Source: Nocardioides alkalitolerans (lineage in GTDB: Bacteria > Actinomycetota > Actinomycetes > Propionibacteriales > Nocardioidaceae). From it: 64,000 bases of DNA. Position 1 is the first letter of the stretch; each line of letters opens with the position of its first letter. The stretch is taken from NCBI GenBank assembly GCA_038184435.1, contig CP116227.1, positions 3,067,501-3,131,500 on the forward strand, read 5' to 3'. A program made the translations under genes and the position numbers. The notes under the pieces are model-generated. The model was given only the letters and a program-made list of their open reading frames with translations. It was not told the origin of the DNA and ran no database searches. Below are positions 36,548-46,008 of this stretch, one piece after another.

Positions 36548-37732
36548 TCAGCGCGTACGGCGCGCGACGACCCACCCGCAGGCCATGGCGAGACCGACGA
36601 GCGCGGCGACCCAGGTGACGACGCCGGTCCAGCCGAAGCCGCTCCAGGCGACGCCGATCCACGCCCCGAAGATGCTGGAGCCCGCGTAGTAGCCGAAGAC
36701 GTAGAGCGCGCTGGCCTGCGTGCCGTGCGCGCCGGCGACAGCGGGGGCCCACCCGCTCGCGACGGCGTGGGCGGCGAAGAAGCCCGCGGTGAGCACGACG
36801 AGGCCGAGGACGACGGTGGGCAGCCAGGCGGGCAGCGTGAGCAGGAGCCCGCCGAGCATGAGGCCGAGCGCGAGGGCGAGCACGACCGGACGTCCGACGC
36901 GGTCGGCCGCGCGGCCGGCGAGCGCGGACGACGTCGTGCCGGCGAGGTAGGCCAGGAACACGAGGCCCACGACGGCGACGGGCAACGAGAAGGGCGGCGC
37001 GACGAGCCGGAACGTCAGGTAGTTGTAGACCGCGACGAACCCACCCATGAGCAGGAACGGGATCGCCACCAGCGCCAGCACCGCGGGGTCGCGCAGGAGG
37101 GACCGGAAGGCACGGGGCGAGGTCCGCGGCCCCACGGACTCGTTGGTCGCGGGCGGCAGCAGCCACCAGAAGACCGCGGTCGCGGCGAGCGCCGCGAGGG
37201 CGAGGAGCGCCAACGCGATCCGCCAGCTGCCGAGGTCGACGGCGGCGGCGGTGATCAGCCGGCCCCCGACGCCGCCGAGGGAGTTGCCGGCGACGTACAG
37301 GCCCATGGCCGCCCCCAGGCCGCTCGGGTGCACCTCGGTGCCCACGTGTCCCATCGCGACGCCGACGATCCCGGCGAGCACCAGGCCCAGGAGGCCGCGG
37401 AGCCCGACGAGCACCTCCAGGGTGGGTGCGGCGGCGCAGGCGAGCGCGAGGGCGACGGCGAGGAGGAGCCCGATCCGCATGGTGCGCACGCGGCCCCAGC
37501 GGATGGCCAGCGCGGTGACCGGCACGACGGCGAGCGCGAGGGCCCCGGTGCTGGCCGACACGGTGAGGCTGGCGCGGGCGGCGGTCGCGCCGTAGGCGTC
37601 CGCGATCTCCGGAAGCAGCGGCTGGGTCGCGTAGAGCAGCCCGAACGCCGCGAGCCCGGCGCAGGCCATGGCGAGGTTCAGCCGGCGGTACCCCTCCGAC
37701 CCGGGCCGGTGGCGGTCGCTGGGGTCGGGCAC
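36548..37732 (-). CDS. MFS transporter (YnfM-like)
   Basis: A 394-residue permease with twelve helices. The first begins near LNLAMACAGLAAFGLLYATQP and is followed by LPEIADAYG, typical of the YnfM/AraJ-like drug or metabolite exporters; a central loop of about 25 residues separates the halves. I use GTG 37732; an internal ATG 16-20 codons later would still keep all helices. It converges with etfD across a 286-base gap holding a terminator and repeats, and diverges from the secreted hydrolase gene by 84 bases, a gap with two GGTAACCCG direct repeats near 37746-37763. Confidence 0.85.
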   Translation of the reverse strand: MPDPSDRHRPGSEGYRRLNLAMACAGLAAFGLLYATQPLLPEIADAYGATAARASLTVSASTGALALAVVPVTALAIRWGRVRTMRIGLLLAVALALACAAAPTLEVLVGLRGLLGLVLAGIVGVAMGHVGTEVHPSGLGAAMGLYVAGNSLGGVGGRLITAAAVDLGSWRIALALLALAALAATAVFWWLLPPATNESVGPRTSPRAFRSLLRDPAVLALVAIPFLLMGGFVAVYNYLTFRLVAPPFSLPVAVVGLVFLAYLAGTTSSALAGRAADRVGRPVVLALALGLMLGGLLLTLPAWLPTVVLGLVVLTAGFFAAHAVASGWAPAVAGAHGTQASALYVFGYYAGSSIFGAWIGVAWSGFGWTGVVTWVAALVGLAMACGWVVARRTR

Positions 37733-37816
37733 CCGGCCAGCATCGCAGGTAACCCGCCGGTAACCCGGTGCCGGCGTCGTCGTTACCCAGGTCACACCGC
37801 CCCCAGGAGTGACCCC

Positions 37817-40321
37817 ATGCAGCTCGCCCGCCGCACCGCCCGCCGCACCGCCGCGTACGTCGCCACGCTCGCCCTCGTCGCCTCCGCGGCCGCGCTCGTC
37901 CCGAGCCCGGCCCCCGCCGAGAGCATCCGGACGAGCGCCCCCACGAGCAGTGCGCCCGCGAGTGCTGCTGCCCTCCCCAGCGGCTGGACGCCCCGCCCGG
38001 CCGACTACCCCGGCACGGTGACGCAGCGCGACCTGCAGATCCCGATGTCGGACGGCACGGTGCTGCGCGGTGACCTCGTGCTGCCCGCGGACGCCGACGG
38101 CGTCGCCGTGGCCGGCCGCTTCCCGGTGGTCGTCACCATCACGGCCTACAACAAGTCCGCCCAGGGGGCGACGGGCCTGACGGGCGGCGGCGCGGACTAC
38201 CTCGTGCAGCGCGGCTACGCGCAGCTCACCGTCGACGCCCGCGGCACCGGTTCGTCGCAGGGCTCGTGGGCCGCGTTCAGCGCTCGCGAGAACACCGACG
38301 CGGGCGAGATCATCACGTGGGCGACCTCGTCGGCGCGGCCGTGGAGCAACGGCTCCGCGGCGATGCGCGGGCCGTCGTACATGGGCATCAACCAGATCTT
38401 CGCCGCCGCGCAGAGGCCGCCGGGGCTCAAGGCGCTCTTCCCGCAGGTGCCCGCCGCGGACGTCTACCGCGACGTCGTCGCCTCGGGCGGCCAGATCGAC
38501 GTCGGGTTCATCCCGCTGTGGCTCGGCCTGGTCACCACGACGGGCGTCGTGCCGCCGGCGTACGGCGCGACCGACCCCGCCGCGGCCCTCACCACCCTCT
38601 TCCAGCACCTCAGCGGTGCCCTCACCTTCACGGCGCCGCTGGTGCTGGCGGCCGTGCTGGGCGGCGACCCGGCGTACGACGGCGCGTTCTACCGCGAGCG
38701 CTCCCCCATCGAGGTCGTCGACGACGTCGACGTGCCGACCTTCCTCGTCGGCGGTCAGTACGACCTGTTCCAGCGAGGCACTCCCCTGCTGTTCGAGAAC
38801 CTGCGCTCCCGGGGCGTGCCGACGAAGCTGATCGTCGGCCCGTGGAACCACCTGGAGGGCTCGTCGGGCGAGGGCGTCGCCGACGCCGGCTACGGCACCC
38901 TCGAGGAGCTGCAGCTGCGCTGGTTCGATCACTACGTGAGGGGCGTGCCCGACCCGGGCCTCGACACGGACATCGCCCCGCTCACCTACTACGAGCAGAA
39001 CGCCGACACCTGGCGGCAGGCCAACGACTGGATCGGCGACAACCTGAGCGCCACCACGTTCCGCCTCTCCGGCCCCGCCACCGCGGGCGGCGTGCGCAAC
39101 GGCAGCCTCACCACGGGCGCCGCGACCGCGGGTACGGCGACGGTGCCGCCCGTCCCGGTCGCCGGCCTCTGCACGCGCTCGACCGACCAGTGGACGGCCG
39201 GGCTGCCCACCGCCGTGCTCGCCGACCTGCCGTGCTGGAGCGACAACCGCGGCAACGACCTGGCGGGCGTGGTCTACGAGACGGGGGCGCTCTCCGCGCC
39301 GCTCCGCTTCCAGGGACCGCTCAACGCGCGGCTCTACACCTCGACCCCGACCGGCGACGGCCTGCTCTCGGTCGCCGTCTCCTCGGTGGCCCCGGACGGC
39401 ACCGTCCACCGCATCACGGGGGGCTGGCAGACCGTCGCCCACCGGGCGCTCGACCCGGGCCGCAGCCGCTACCTGGACGGACAGCTCATCCAGCCGTACC
39501 ACCCGTTCACCCGGGAGGCGAAGGCCCCCGCGGCCGGCAGTGCGGTCGTGCCGGTCGACGTCGAGATCTTCCCGACCGGCGCCCAGGTGCCGGCGGGCCA
39601 CCGGCTGCGGGTGGCGGTGCAGGCGTACGACGTGCCCCACCTCCTGCCCACCGTGCCGGACCTCCCGGCCACGCTGGCGCCGCTGACCATCCACACCTCG
39701 GAGCAGTACCCCTCGGCGCTGACCCTCCCCAGCGTCCAACGGTTCGCGACGACGACCTACACCCGCCTCGGCGCCGACTCGACCGCGGCGGGGGCGACGA
39801 ACACGCTGGGCATCCAGGTGACGACGACCGGCTTCGGCCGCCCGACCGGGACGGTGCGCGTCGCGATCGACGGCCGCACCCTCCGGGACGTGCCGCTGGT
39901 GCGCGGCAGTGCCACGACCAGCCTGCCGGCCGGCACGGCGGGCAACCGGACGGTCACCGCGACGTACCTCGGCAACGACACCTCCGCGCCCTCGCAGCGC
40001 ACCCGCACCTGGGTGGTGCGCCCACCGGCGGTGCTCGGCACGACGACGTACGTGCGGATGCTCGACGGGGCGACGACCCGGGTCGGGCAGGGCAACCGCG
40101 TCGGGTTCTCGGTCGTGCGCGCCGACGGCACCCCGGCCGCGGGACGCGTGCGGGTGCTCGTCGACGGGCGCCGCGTCACGGAGGTGCCGCTCGTGCGGGG
40201 CCTCGGGACGCTGACCCTGCCGGCGGCGACGCGGGCGGGGACCCGGACGGTGACGGCGAGCTACATCGGGCAGCCGACCTCGCGGCCCTCGAGCCGCTCG
40301 ACGACGTGGGTGGTGCGCTGA
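37817..40321 (+). CDS. Secreted CocE/NonD family hydrolase with two C-terminal Ig-like repeats
   Basis: The 834-residue protein has a signal peptide (residues 1-34) and an alpha/beta-hydrolase domain (about 60-390). The nucleophile is in RGPSYMGINQ, the acid in VGGQYDLFQRG and the histidine in VGPWNHLEG. An X-Pro-peptidase C-terminal jelly-roll domain spans about 400-640. Two Ig-like repeats end the protein (about 645-740 and 742-834), each running from TTYxR to TWVVR with a VPLVRG strand in the middle. CocE-like enzymes are esterases or peptidases of the X-Pro class. The Ig repeats may bind cell wall or substrate. ATG 37817 follows CCAGGAG. Confidence 0.9.
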   Translation: MQLARRTARRTAAYVATLALVASAAALVPSPAPAESIRTSAPTSSAPASAAALPSGWTPRPADYPGTVTQRDLQIPMSDGTVLRGDLVLPADADGVAVAGRFPVVVTITAYNKSAQGATGLTGGGADYLVQRGYAQLTVDARGTGSSQGSWAAFSARENTDAGEIITWATSSARPWSNGSAAMRGPSYMGINQIFAAAQRPPGLKALFPQVPAADVYRDVVASGGQIDVGFIPLWLGLVTTTGVVPPAYGATDPAAALTTLFQHLSGALTFTAPLVLAAVLGGDPAYDGAFYRERSPIEVVDDVDVPTFLVGGQYDLFQRGTPLLFENLRSRGVPTKLIVGPWNHLEGSSGEGVADAGYGTLEELQLRWFDHYVRGVPDPGLDTDIAPLTYYEQNADTWRQANDWIGDNLSATTFRLSGPATAGGVRNGSLTTGAATAGTATVPPVPVAGLCTRSTDQWTAGLPTAVLADLPCWSDNRGNDLAGVVYETGALSAPLRFQGPLNARLYTSTPTGDGLLSVAVSSVAPDGTVHRITGGWQTVAHRALDPGRSRYLDGQLIQPYHPFTREAKAPAAGSAVVPVDVEIFPTGAQVPAGHRLRVAVQAYDVPHLLPTVPDLPATLAPLTIHTSEQYPSALTLPSVQRFATTTYTRLGADSTAAGATNTLGIQVTTTGFGRPTGTVRVAIDGRTLRDVPLVRGSATTSLPAGTAGNRTVTATYLGNDTSAPSQRTRTWVVRPPAVLGTTTYVRMLDGATTRVGQGNRVGFSVVRADGTPAAGRVRVLVDGRRVTEVPLVRGLGTLTLPAATRAGTRTVTASYIGQPTSRPSSRSTTWVVR

Positions 40322-40340
40322 GCGGCCGCCGGGAGGCGGG

Positions 40341-41321
40341 TCAGGCCTTCATGGCGACGCCCTCGCGCCAGTAGCCCATGAAGGAGACCTGACCGCGGTC
40401 GACGCCGAGGTCCTTGACGAGGGCCCGGCGCAGGCCGGTCACGACCTTCGACTCGCCGGCGATCCACGCGTAGAGGCCGGCGTAGGGACCGTCGACGGCG
40501 CCCGCCGTCGAGACGTCCTCGCCCAGGCCGGAGAAGACGGGCGTCTCCCACAGGAGGTCACCTTCGGGGTCCGGCTCCACGAGGGCGGCAGCCGAGGCGG
40601 CCGCGGCGGCGGCTTCGGCGTGGTCGACGGCCGTCCGGTCGAGGTGCGCGAGCACGCGGGCACGCAGCTCCTCGCCGCGCGGCGCTCCCTCGCGGGGCAG
40701 CCAGACCACCTCGACCCCGGCGGGGCCGACGACGTCCTCGAGCACGTCGTCGCGGTGCGGGACCTCCGCGAAGACCGTGCCGGTGGCGTCCGCCGGCAGG
40801 TCGCGCAGGATGCCGTAGATCGCCGGGAGCGCGGTCTCGTCGCCGACGACGAGCAGGTCCGTCGCGTCACCCGGGAGCCACTCGACGCCCCCGAAGTCGT
40901 GGCCCCGGCGGGGCGCGATCACGAGCACGCTGTCGCCGACCGTCGCGCTGCGGGCCCAGTCGTTGCCGGGCCCGGTGCAGGCGCCGTCGTCCCCGGGCTC
41001 GTGCACGACGATGTCGACGACGAGGAGCGTGTCGACGCCCTCGCCGACGACGTCGCGCACCGTGTAGGTCCGCATGCAGCCGCGCTCGTCCTCGGGGAGG
41101 GCGAGCCACGGCGTGTACCAGTCACCGCCCACCGGCTCGACCCGCGGCAGCACGCCGCCCGCCGGCGGGAACAGGAACTTGATGCGCTGGTCGAGCCAGG
41201 GCTCCTCGCGGCCCAGCTCCGCGAACTCGTCGCAGCCGAGCTCGACGCGCACGAACGACGACGACACGCGACGCACGGCGCGCACCTCCGCCTCGGCGAA
41301 GATCACGGACAGCTCGCTCAC
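40341..41321 (-). CDS. Siderophore-interacting protein (FAD-type ferric reductase)
   Basis: The 326-residue protein has the SIP layout. An FAD-binding barrel (about 10-145) carries the flavin motif MRTYTVRDV, and a SIP Rossmann domain (150-320) has LLVVGDETALPAIYGIL and ends near GYWREG. An Ala-rich insert lies near residues 240-260. It reduces ferric siderophores in the cytoplasm to release iron. The GTG start at 41321 overlaps the stop of the ATPase gene (GTGA), so it is the last cistron of the uptake operon, controlled through the iron box at 45408. Confidence 0.92.
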   Translation of the reverse strand: MSELSVIFAEAEVRAVRRVSSSFVRVELGCDEFAELGREEPWLDQRIKFLFPPAGGVLPRVEPVGGDWYTPWLALPEDERGCMRTYTVRDVVGEGVDTLLVVDIVVHEPGDDGACTGPGNDWARSATVGDSVLVIAPRRGHDFGGVEWLPGDATDLLVVGDETALPAIYGILRDLPADATGTVFAEVPHRDDVLEDVVGPAGVEVVWLPREGAPRGEELRARVLAHLDRTAVDHAEAAAAAASAAALVEPDPEGDLLWETPVFSGLGEDVSTAGAVDGPYAGLYAWIAGESKVVTGLRRALVKDLGVDRGQVSFMGYWREGVAMKA

Positions 41322-42166
41322 GGGCGCTCCTTCGTCAGGGGGTCGTCGATCGTCGCGCCGGGTCGGCCGAGGTGTCGGCCGACGGGGACGACCAGCGGGG
41401 TGTGGGAGACCGGGTCGGGGATGACGCGGCTCTCGAGGCCGAAGACGTCGCGCACGTTGTCCTCCGTGACGACCTCGGCGGGCGTGCCCTCGGCGACGAC
41501 GCGGCCCTCCTTCATCGCGACGAGGCGGTCGGCGTAGCGCGCCGACAGGTTGAGGTCGTGCAGCACCATGACGATCGTCGTGCCGGCCCGCAGGTTGAGC
41601 TCGGCCAGCAGGTCGAGCATCTCGACCTGGTGGGCGACGTCGAGGTACGTCGTCGGCTCGTCCAGGAGCAGCAGGTCGGTGCCCTGGGCGAGCGCCATGG
41701 CGATCCAGACGCGCTGGCGCTGGCCGCCGGACAGCTCGTCGACCACCCGCTCGGCGAGCTCGGTCGTGTCGGTGAGCGCGAGCGCCTCGGCCACCGCCCG
41801 GTCGTCGTCGCGGCTCCAGCGGCGCAGGGCGCTCTGGTGCGGGTGGCGACCGCGGCCGACGAGGTCGACGACGGTGACGCCCTCGGGCGCGATCGGGTTC
41901 TGCGGCAGGAGACCCAGGCGGCGGGCGACCTGCTTGGTCGGCATCGTGTGGACGGCCTCGCCGTCGAGGAGCACCGCGCCGCCGCGGGGGCGCAGCAGGC
42001 GCGCCATGCCGCGCAGCAGCGTGGACTTGCCACACCCGTTGCCGCCGACGATCACGGTCACCTTCCCGTCGGGGATGGCGACGGTGAGGTCGTCGACGAC
42101 GGTGCGGTCGTCGTAGCCGAGCGAGACGCCCTCGGCGTACAGGCGCGTGGGAGCGGTCGTGCTCAC
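41318..42166 (-). CDS. Iron-siderophore ABC transporter ATP-binding protein (FecE-like)
   Basis: A 282-residue ATPase with Walker A GGNGCGKST at about residue 41, Q-loop LPQNPIAPEG, signature LSGGQRQRV and Walker B LLLLDEPTTYLDVAHQ, all typical of the FecE/FepC subfamily. It drives import through the two permeases upstream. The GTG at 42166 overlaps the permease stop. The C-terminal 30 residues extend past the usual end of the family. Confidence 0.92.
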   Translation of the reverse strand: MSTTAPTRLYAEGVSLGYDDRTVVDDLTVAIPDGKVTVIVGGNGCGKSTLLRGMARLLRPRGGAVLLDGEAVHTMPTKQVARRLGLLPQNPIAPEGVTVVDLVGRGRHPHQSALRRWSRDDDRAVAEALALTDTTELAERVVDELSGGQRQRVWIAMALAQGTDLLLLDEPTTYLDVAHQVEMLDLLAELNLRAGTTIVMVLHDLNLSARYADRLVAMKEGRVVAEGTPAEVVTEDNVRDVFGLESRVIPDPVSHTPLVVPVGRHLGRPGATIDDPLTKERP

Positions 42167-43236
42167 CGCGGGCTCCTTCCGGTGGCGCCCCTGGCCATGA
42201 GCCAGAGGAGGAACGGGGCGCCGACGGCGCCGGTGATGATGCCCGCGGGCATCTTGACGTCGCCGATGTAGTTGGCGCCGACGTGGTCGGCGGCCAGCAG
42301 GATGCAGGCGCCCACGAGGGCGGCGCCGGCGATGCTCGTGCGGCCCTTGTTGAGGCCGCGCGCGATCGGCGCAGACAGGAACGCGAGGAACGCGACCGGC
42401 CCGGCGCCGGCGACGCCGGCGGCCACGAGCAGCACCGCCACGAGCATGAGCAGGTCGGGACGACGACGCGGTACGCCGAGCCCCACCGCCGCGTCCTCCC
42501 CCAGCTCGTTGACGCGCAGGTCCCGGCTCGAGAACCAGACGAGCGGGAGCAGCACGACGAGCGCCAGGGCGAGCACCTGCACCTTCTGCCAGTCGGCGTC
42601 GGAGAGGCTGCCCGTGATCCAGCGCAGCGCCAGCTGGACGTCCCAGACGGCGGCGCGGGTGAAGAGGTACTGCGTGACCGAGAGGAGCGCCGCGGCGACG
42701 CCCACGCCGACGAGCACGAGGCGGTAGCCGCCCAGGCCACCCGCGACCCACCGCACGAGCAGGGCGGTCGTGACCGCACCGGCCGCCGACGCGAGGGCCA
42801 CGGCGTCCCCGCGCAGGCCGAAGGTGAGGAGGGCGAGCACGGCCGCGGTGCTCGCGCCCGTGCTGATCCCGATGATGTCGGGGCTGGCCAGCGGGTTGCG
42901 CAGCGTGGTCTGGAAGACGGCGCCGCCGATGCCGAAGCAGGCACCGACCCCGACGGCCGTCAGGGCGCGCGGGAGCTTCGACTCCATCATGATGAACTCG
43001 GCGGTCGGGCGGCCGATGCCGTCGCCGACGATGATGCGGACCGCGTCGGGGAACGTGAACGTGTAGCCGCCGAGCAGCAGGTGCACGCAGAACAGCGTGA
43101 AGGTGAGGGCCCCGAGACCGCCGAGCACGAGGGCGTGCCGACGGCGCGGGACGCGACGGGCACGACGCACGCGCTCGACGTCCGCGGCGACGACGTGGGT
43201 GAGCACCTCGGAGGGGCGCTCGCTGAGGACGGTCAC
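42163..43236 (-). CDS. Iron-siderophore ABC permease 2 (FecCD family)
   Basis: The 357-residue protein has a charged 40-residue leader, then about nine to ten helices. It has the family GACFGIGGAVFQTTLRNPLASPD motif and the later GPVAFLAFLSAPIARGL coupling region. It pairs with permease 1 as a heterodimer, as in FepDG. I place the start at GTG 43236 (GTGA overlap with the preceding stop); the frame remains open far upstream but that is antisense noise. Confidence 0.92.
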   Translation of the reverse strand: MTVLSERPSEVLTHVVAADVERVRRARRVPRRRHALVLGGLGALTFTLFCVHLLLGGYTFTFPDAVRIIVGDGIGRPTAEFIMMESKLPRALTAVGVGACFGIGGAVFQTTLRNPLASPDIIGISTGASTAAVLALLTFGLRGDAVALASAAGAVTTALLVRWVAGGLGGYRLVLVGVGVAAALLSVTQYLFTRAAVWDVQLALRWITGSLSDADWQKVQVLALALVVLLPLVWFSSRDLRVNELGEDAAVGLGVPRRRPDLLMLVAVLLVAAGVAGAGPVAFLAFLSAPIARGLNKGRTSIAGAALVGACILLAADHVGANYIGDVKMPAGIITGAVGAPFLLWLMARGATGRSPR

Positions 43237-44279
43237 AGGCTTCCCAACCTCCCGCGGCGGATCATCACGAGGAAGACCGGCGCACCGATGACGGCGATCA
43301 TGACGCCGACCTGGATCTCGCTCGGGGGGAGCACGAAGCGTCCCACCGTGTCGGCACCGACCATGAGCACGGCCCCCCAGGCGGCGCTGAAGGGCAGCAC
43401 CTTGGCGTAGTCGCCGCCCACCTGCATCCGCACGAGGTGCGGCACGAGCAGGCCGAGGAAGGCGATCGGGCCGGCGAGCGCGACCGAGGCCCCGACGAGC
43501 AGCACGAGGCCGAGGCCCACCACGGCCCGGTCCCGGGTGGTGTTGCGGCCGAGGCCGCGCGCCAGGTCGTCGCCGAGCGCGAGCGCGTTGAGCGTCCGGG
43601 CGCTCGCGAGGACGAGCACGAAGCCCACGAGGATGAACGGGAGCGCCGTGAGCAGCGCGTCGGCCTGCTTGCCCGCGACGCTGCCGACCTGCCAGCGCCG
43701 CGTGGCGTCGATGGTCTCGCGGCTCATGAGCAGGATGGCCGTGGTCCAGCTGGAGAGGGCCGCGGTGACCGCGGCGCCGGCGATGACGAGCTTCGCCGGG
43801 GTCGCCCCGCCGCGCCCGAGGCTGGCGATGAGGTGCACGGCGACCGCCGCGACCCCCGCCCCGATGAAGCCGAACCAGATGTAGCCGCCGATGGTGCCGG
43901 CGCCCACGTAGGTGATGCCGGCGACCATCGCGAACGCGGCGCCCGCGTTGACGCCCAGCAGGCCGGTGTCGGCCAGCGGGTTCCGGGTCAGGCCCTGCAT
44001 GGCCGCGCCCGCGACGCCGAAGGCAGCCCCGAGAAGGGCCCCGACGCCGGTGCGGAGCAGACGCGCGTCCATGAAGACGTGGTCGGGGTGGTTCGCGTCG
44101 AGGAGCGCGAGCGGGTCGACCCACCGGTTGCCGATGCAGAGGGAGGCCAGACCGGCGCCGACGAGCGCCGCGATGCAGATCGCGACGCTCGCCGGCACGC
44201 TCCGGCGTGGCGTCCGTGCCCGGCCGGCTGTGGCGGTCCGGCCGGGCAGGTCGGGGGAGGTCTCCGTGGTGGTGGTCAC
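43233..44279 (-). CDS. Iron-siderophore ABC permease 1 (FecCD family)
   Basis: The protein has about nine to ten helices and the family motif GAAMQGLTRNPLADTGLLG after the second helix, and GPIAFLGLLVPHLVR near the C-terminus. The start is uncertain: GTG 44279 gives 348 residues and keeps the gene clear of the preceding stop, while an in-frame GTG at 44327 would overlap the binding-protein gene by 23 bases. Neither has a good ribosome site. A Thr/Ser/Pro-rich leader precedes the first helix in either case. Confidence 0.88.
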   Translation of the reverse strand: MTTTTETSPDLPGRTATAGRARTPRRSVPASVAICIAALVGAGLASLCIGNRWVDPLALLDANHPDHVFMDARLLRTGVGALLGAAFGVAGAAMQGLTRNPLADTGLLGVNAGAAFAMVAGITYVGAGTIGGYIWFGFIGAGVAAVAVHLIASLGRGGATPAKLVIAGAAVTAALSSWTTAILLMSRETIDATRRWQVGSVAGKQADALLTALPFILVGFVLVLASARTLNALALGDDLARGLGRNTTRDRAVVGLGLVLLVGASVALAGPIAFLGLLVPHLVRMQVGGDYAKVLPFSAAWGAVLMVGADTVGRFVLPPSEIQVGVMIAVIGAPVFLVMIRRGRLGSL

Positions 44280-44304
44280 GGATGCGCTCGACTCGGGAGG
44301 TCGC

Positions 44305-45360
44305 TCAGTAGACCTGGGGCTCGCCACCGATGGCGGCCGCGACCTCGGGGATGAAGTGGTCGAGCGCGTAGGGGATGCCCAGGACGGACGGGAACGAGAA
44401 GCCCAGGGTGTCGTTCGGCTCGAGCGTGATCACGTAGTTGCCGTTCGCGATCGGCGGGATCTGCTGGAGCACGGGCTCCTGGAGGAGCTGCTCCGACTCC
44501 TCGACGGTCGTGCCGTAGGCCAGGATCACGTCGGCGTCGAGCTCGGCCGCGCGCTCGGCGGAGACGTTGAAGTAGAACGCCTCGGTGCCGCCGTCCTCCA
44601 CGACGGGCGGGGAGACCATGCCCAGCTCCTCGAGGATCGCCGGACGGTTGTCGACCGTCGTGTAGACGCCGACGTTGGAGAGGTCGGTCGGGTCGAAGAA
44701 CGCCCAGATGAACGAGGCGCCGACGATCTCCGGGTTCTCCTCGGCCGTGGCCTCGAGGTCCGCCTTCGTCTCGGCGATGATCTCGTCGGCCGCCTCGGAG
44801 CGACCGAGCGCCTCGCCCGTCATCTCCATCGACTGCTCCCACGTGGTGCCCCACTGGACGCCCGGGTGCGCGACGACCGGGATGCCGGCGTCGCTGAGCT
44901 TGTCGAAGTCCTCCTGCGTCAGGCCGGAGTTGGTCGCGATGACCACGTCGGGCTCGAGACCGATGATCTGGTCGGTCGGCACGGCGTCGGTGACGTCGAG
45001 CAGCTCGGGGGCCTCGGCGCCGTCGATCTCGGCCAGCGCGTCGTCGAACCAGTCCGTCGTGCCCGCGGCGTTGCCGCCCCACGTCATCTTCTGCACCGCG
45101 ATCGGCGCGACGCCGAGCGCCGCTACGTTGTCGCCGTCCACGCCGAGCGTGACGATGCGCTCGGGCTCCTCCTCGATCGTGGCCTCGCCGTAGGTCGACT
45201 CGATGGTCACGGGGAACGCGTCGGTGTCGGCGCTGGAGTTCGCCGCGGGGGCCGCGCCCTCCTCGTCGGACGAGCCGGTGGCGCAGGCGCTGAGGCCGAG
45301 CATGGCGACGCTGGTCGCCGCGGCGAGCGCCGAGGCGCGACGCAGGGTGGTGAGCTGCAC
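44305..45360 (-). CDS. Iron-siderophore substrate-binding lipoprotein
   Basis: A 351-residue lipoprotein with lipobox LGLSAC (Cys near residue 25), a Ser/Ala-rich linker, and a periplasmic-binding type 2 helical-backbone domain starting at ERIVTLGVDGDNVAALG. The middle has LEPDVVIATNSG, as in ferric-siderophore binders of the FecB/FhuD type. The GTG at 45360 has AAGGA 6 bases upstream and gives a proper signal peptide. The iron box lies 48 bases upstream. The siderophore type cannot be read from sequence. Confidence 0.92.
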   Translation of the reverse strand: MQLTTLRRASALAAATSVAMLGLSACATGSSDEEGAAPAANSSADTDAFPVTIESTYGEATIEEEPERIVTLGVDGDNVAALGVAPIAVQKMTWGGNAAGTTDWFDDALAEIDGAEAPELLDVTDAVPTDQIIGLEPDVVIATNSGLTQEDFDKLSDAGIPVVAHPGVQWGTTWEQSMEMTGEALGRSEAADEIIAETKADLEATAEENPEIVGASFIWAFFDPTDLSNVGVYTTVDNRPAILEELGMVSPPVVEDGGTEAFYFNVSAERAAELDADVILAYGTTVEESEQLLQEPVLQQIPPIANGNYVITLEPNDTLGFSFPSVLGIPYALDHFIPEVAAAIGGEPQVY

Positions 45361-45407
45361 GGGGATTCCTTGGGAGAGCGGGGGGATGACGACCGGGCGG
45401 ACGCTAC

Positions 45408-45426
45408 TAAGGTCAGCCTTACCTTG
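45408..45426. promoter_or_regulatory. IdeR/DtxR-type iron box
   Basis: The 19-mer read on the minus strand, CAAGGTAAGGCTGACCTTA, matches the DtxR/IdeR consensus at 14 of 19 positions with the central dyad intact. It lies directly upstream of the siderophore-binding protein, so iron repression of the whole operon is expected. Confidence 0.8.
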
Positions 45427-45567
45427 GCAACTCCCCGTGGCGTGCATCTCACCGCGCCCCGACGCCGCCAGGATGTTCAGGTTTCAACCGTCCGGCCGTA
45501 CGGTGACGCCCGGCGCCCTCGGGCCGGCGCTCCCCCCTCGCCGTACCGGAACGCACCTGGAGCCCGC

Positions 45568-46008
45568 ATGTCCCACGACACCGTGACCACCCCTCGCCTC
45601 GACCAGCAGCTGTGCGCGGACCTCGTCGCGGCCTCGCGCGCGGTCGTCACGGCGTACGACGCGACCCTGGGCCGGCTGGGCGTCGACTACCCGCAGTACC
45701 TGGTCCTGCTCGTGCTGTGGGAGGCCGACGGCCCGGTCGGTGTCTCGCACCTGGCGGACCGGCTGCAGCTGCCCGTCGAGCAGGTGCAGCCCACCGTGCG
45801 GTCGATGGTGGTCGCACGCACGGCGACGCGCACCCCCGACCCCACGGACCCGGCCGGCTGGGCGGTCGCGGCGGGTCCCCGCGCCGACGAACTGCGCGAC
45901 GGGGTCACGCAGGTGCACTGCGACATCAAGGCCCGGCTGGGCATGGGCGCGCACGACTTCCGCGCGCTCCAGGAGACGCTGCGCGCCGTCACGCGCGCCA
46001 TGTCCTGA
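45568..46008 (+). CDS. MarR family regulator, OhrR-like
   Basis: The 146-residue protein has the OhrR pattern near its N-terminus: LDQQLCADLVAASRAV with Cys16 at the place of the peroxide-sensing cysteine, then DYPQYLVLLVLWE with the tyrosine that hydrogen-bonds it. The winged helix follows. OhrR represses the organic-hydroperoxide reductase gene ohr until its cysteine is oxidised. No ohr gene lies nearby, so it may regulate at a distance or control the divergent iron operon region. ATG 45568 follows CTGGAG. The stop codon lies in the first unit of a 17-bp tandem repeat. Confidence 0.85.
   Translation: MSHDTVTTPRLDQQLCADLVAASRAVVTAYDATLGRLGVDYPQYLVLLVLWEADGPVGVSHLADRLQLPVEQVQPTVRSMVVARTATRTPDPTDPAGWAVAAGPRADELRDGVTQVHCDIKARLGMGAHDFRALQETLRAVTRAMS

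Noticed and set aside
37746..37763. Doubled GGTAACCCG before the CocE-type gene as a third copy of the etfD/FadE motif
   Set aside because: It is a direct repeat, not a dyad, and lacks the GCCAGTAG half.
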